DNA from: Georgenia muralis
GTDB taxonomy: Bacteria; Actinomycetota; Actinomycetes; Actinomycetales; Actinomycetaceae
Length of the DNA: 64,000 nucleotides
Direction: 5' to 3'
NCBI RefSeq assembly: GCF_003814705.1
Contig: NZ_RKRA01000001.1
Location: 682,001 to 746,000, forward strand
The notes under the pieces were generated by a model. The model was not told where the DNA came from. It searched no databases and saw nothing but the letters and a program-made list of their open reading frames with translations. The position numbers were made by a program, and so were the translations under genes. This document shows positions 63,995-64,000 of the stretch, piece by piece. The first letter of the stretch is position 1; every line of letters starts with the position of its first letter.

Positions 63995-64000
63995 ATGTCA
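63995..64000 (+). CDS. Start of the next gene (only two codons visible)
   Basis: ATG at 63995 with GGAAGGAAAG upstream, 30 bp after the regulator stop. The product cannot be judged; the position suggests a sugar-transport or catabolic gene under the LacI regulator. Confidence 0.5.

Overview
The window reads as chromosomal DNA of a very GC-rich actinobacterium, most likely of the order Micrococcales (Cellulomonas/Georgenia-like; inferred from gene content and codon bias only). Supporting signs are the LGFP-repeat cell-surface protein, a DUF222/HNH (13E12-type) gene, a citrate-synthase-like gene next to serC, sugar ABC importers without their own ATPase, frequent GTG/TTG starts, and an actinobacterial-style c-di-AMP riboswitch in front of an NlpC/P60 cell-wall hydrolase.

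Left core part (1-27 kb): a partial LGFP protein, a LysR regulator, small hypothetical genes, a UbiA prenyltransferase, a decayed MFS transporter ending at a tRNA-Arg(CCT), a Gfo/Idh oxidoreductase, a flavodoxin, a TrkH/TrkA potassium system, a GH13 alpha-glucosidase divergent from a three-gene sugar ABC importer, an HNH gene with a hexapeptide-repeat tail, RecQ-type helicase, a LysE exporter with its divergent LysG-type regulator, RsgA GTPase, an alpha/beta hydrolase, a D-2-hydroxyacid dehydrogenase, a small lipoprotein, an SRPBCC protein and a DctA-type symporter.

Middle accessory part (about 27.3-47.6 kb): a putative integrative mobilizable element. The right end has a tyrosine integrase, a MerR-like excisionase and a MobF (TrwC-type) relaxase-helicase. 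Between relaxase and excisionase lie several repeat families that could be oriT, a replication origin or partition sites. The cargo is small regulated metabolic and stress modules: HxlR/DoxX/DUF5519/SDR/hotdog thioesterase, dienelactone hydrolase, peroxiredoxin, MarR with a divergent RND pump, and TetR with a second SDR. IS remnants, truncated genes and a 34-nt poly-C tract lie among them. No type IV secretion or FtsK-type transfer gene is visible. Paired TGGGGGAA motifs 11 bp apart occur in the same orientation at both ends and are the best candidates for att/arm sites.

Right core part (47.6-64 kb): ornithine aminotransferase, a YnfA-type membrane protein, a frameshifted gene, a tandem universal stress protein, the riboswitch-controlled NlpC/P60 protein, a DtxR-type metalloregulator, a citrate-synthase-like protein lacking the catalytic residues, an SGNH lipoprotein, serC, a GNAT protein, a DUF4190-like membrane protein, an acetyl-xylan-esterase-like hydrolase, and a second Gfo/Idh gene with a LacI regulator and three LacI-type operators. 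Short tandem repeats (12, 18, 24, 38, 45 and 113 bp) are unusually common along the whole window.
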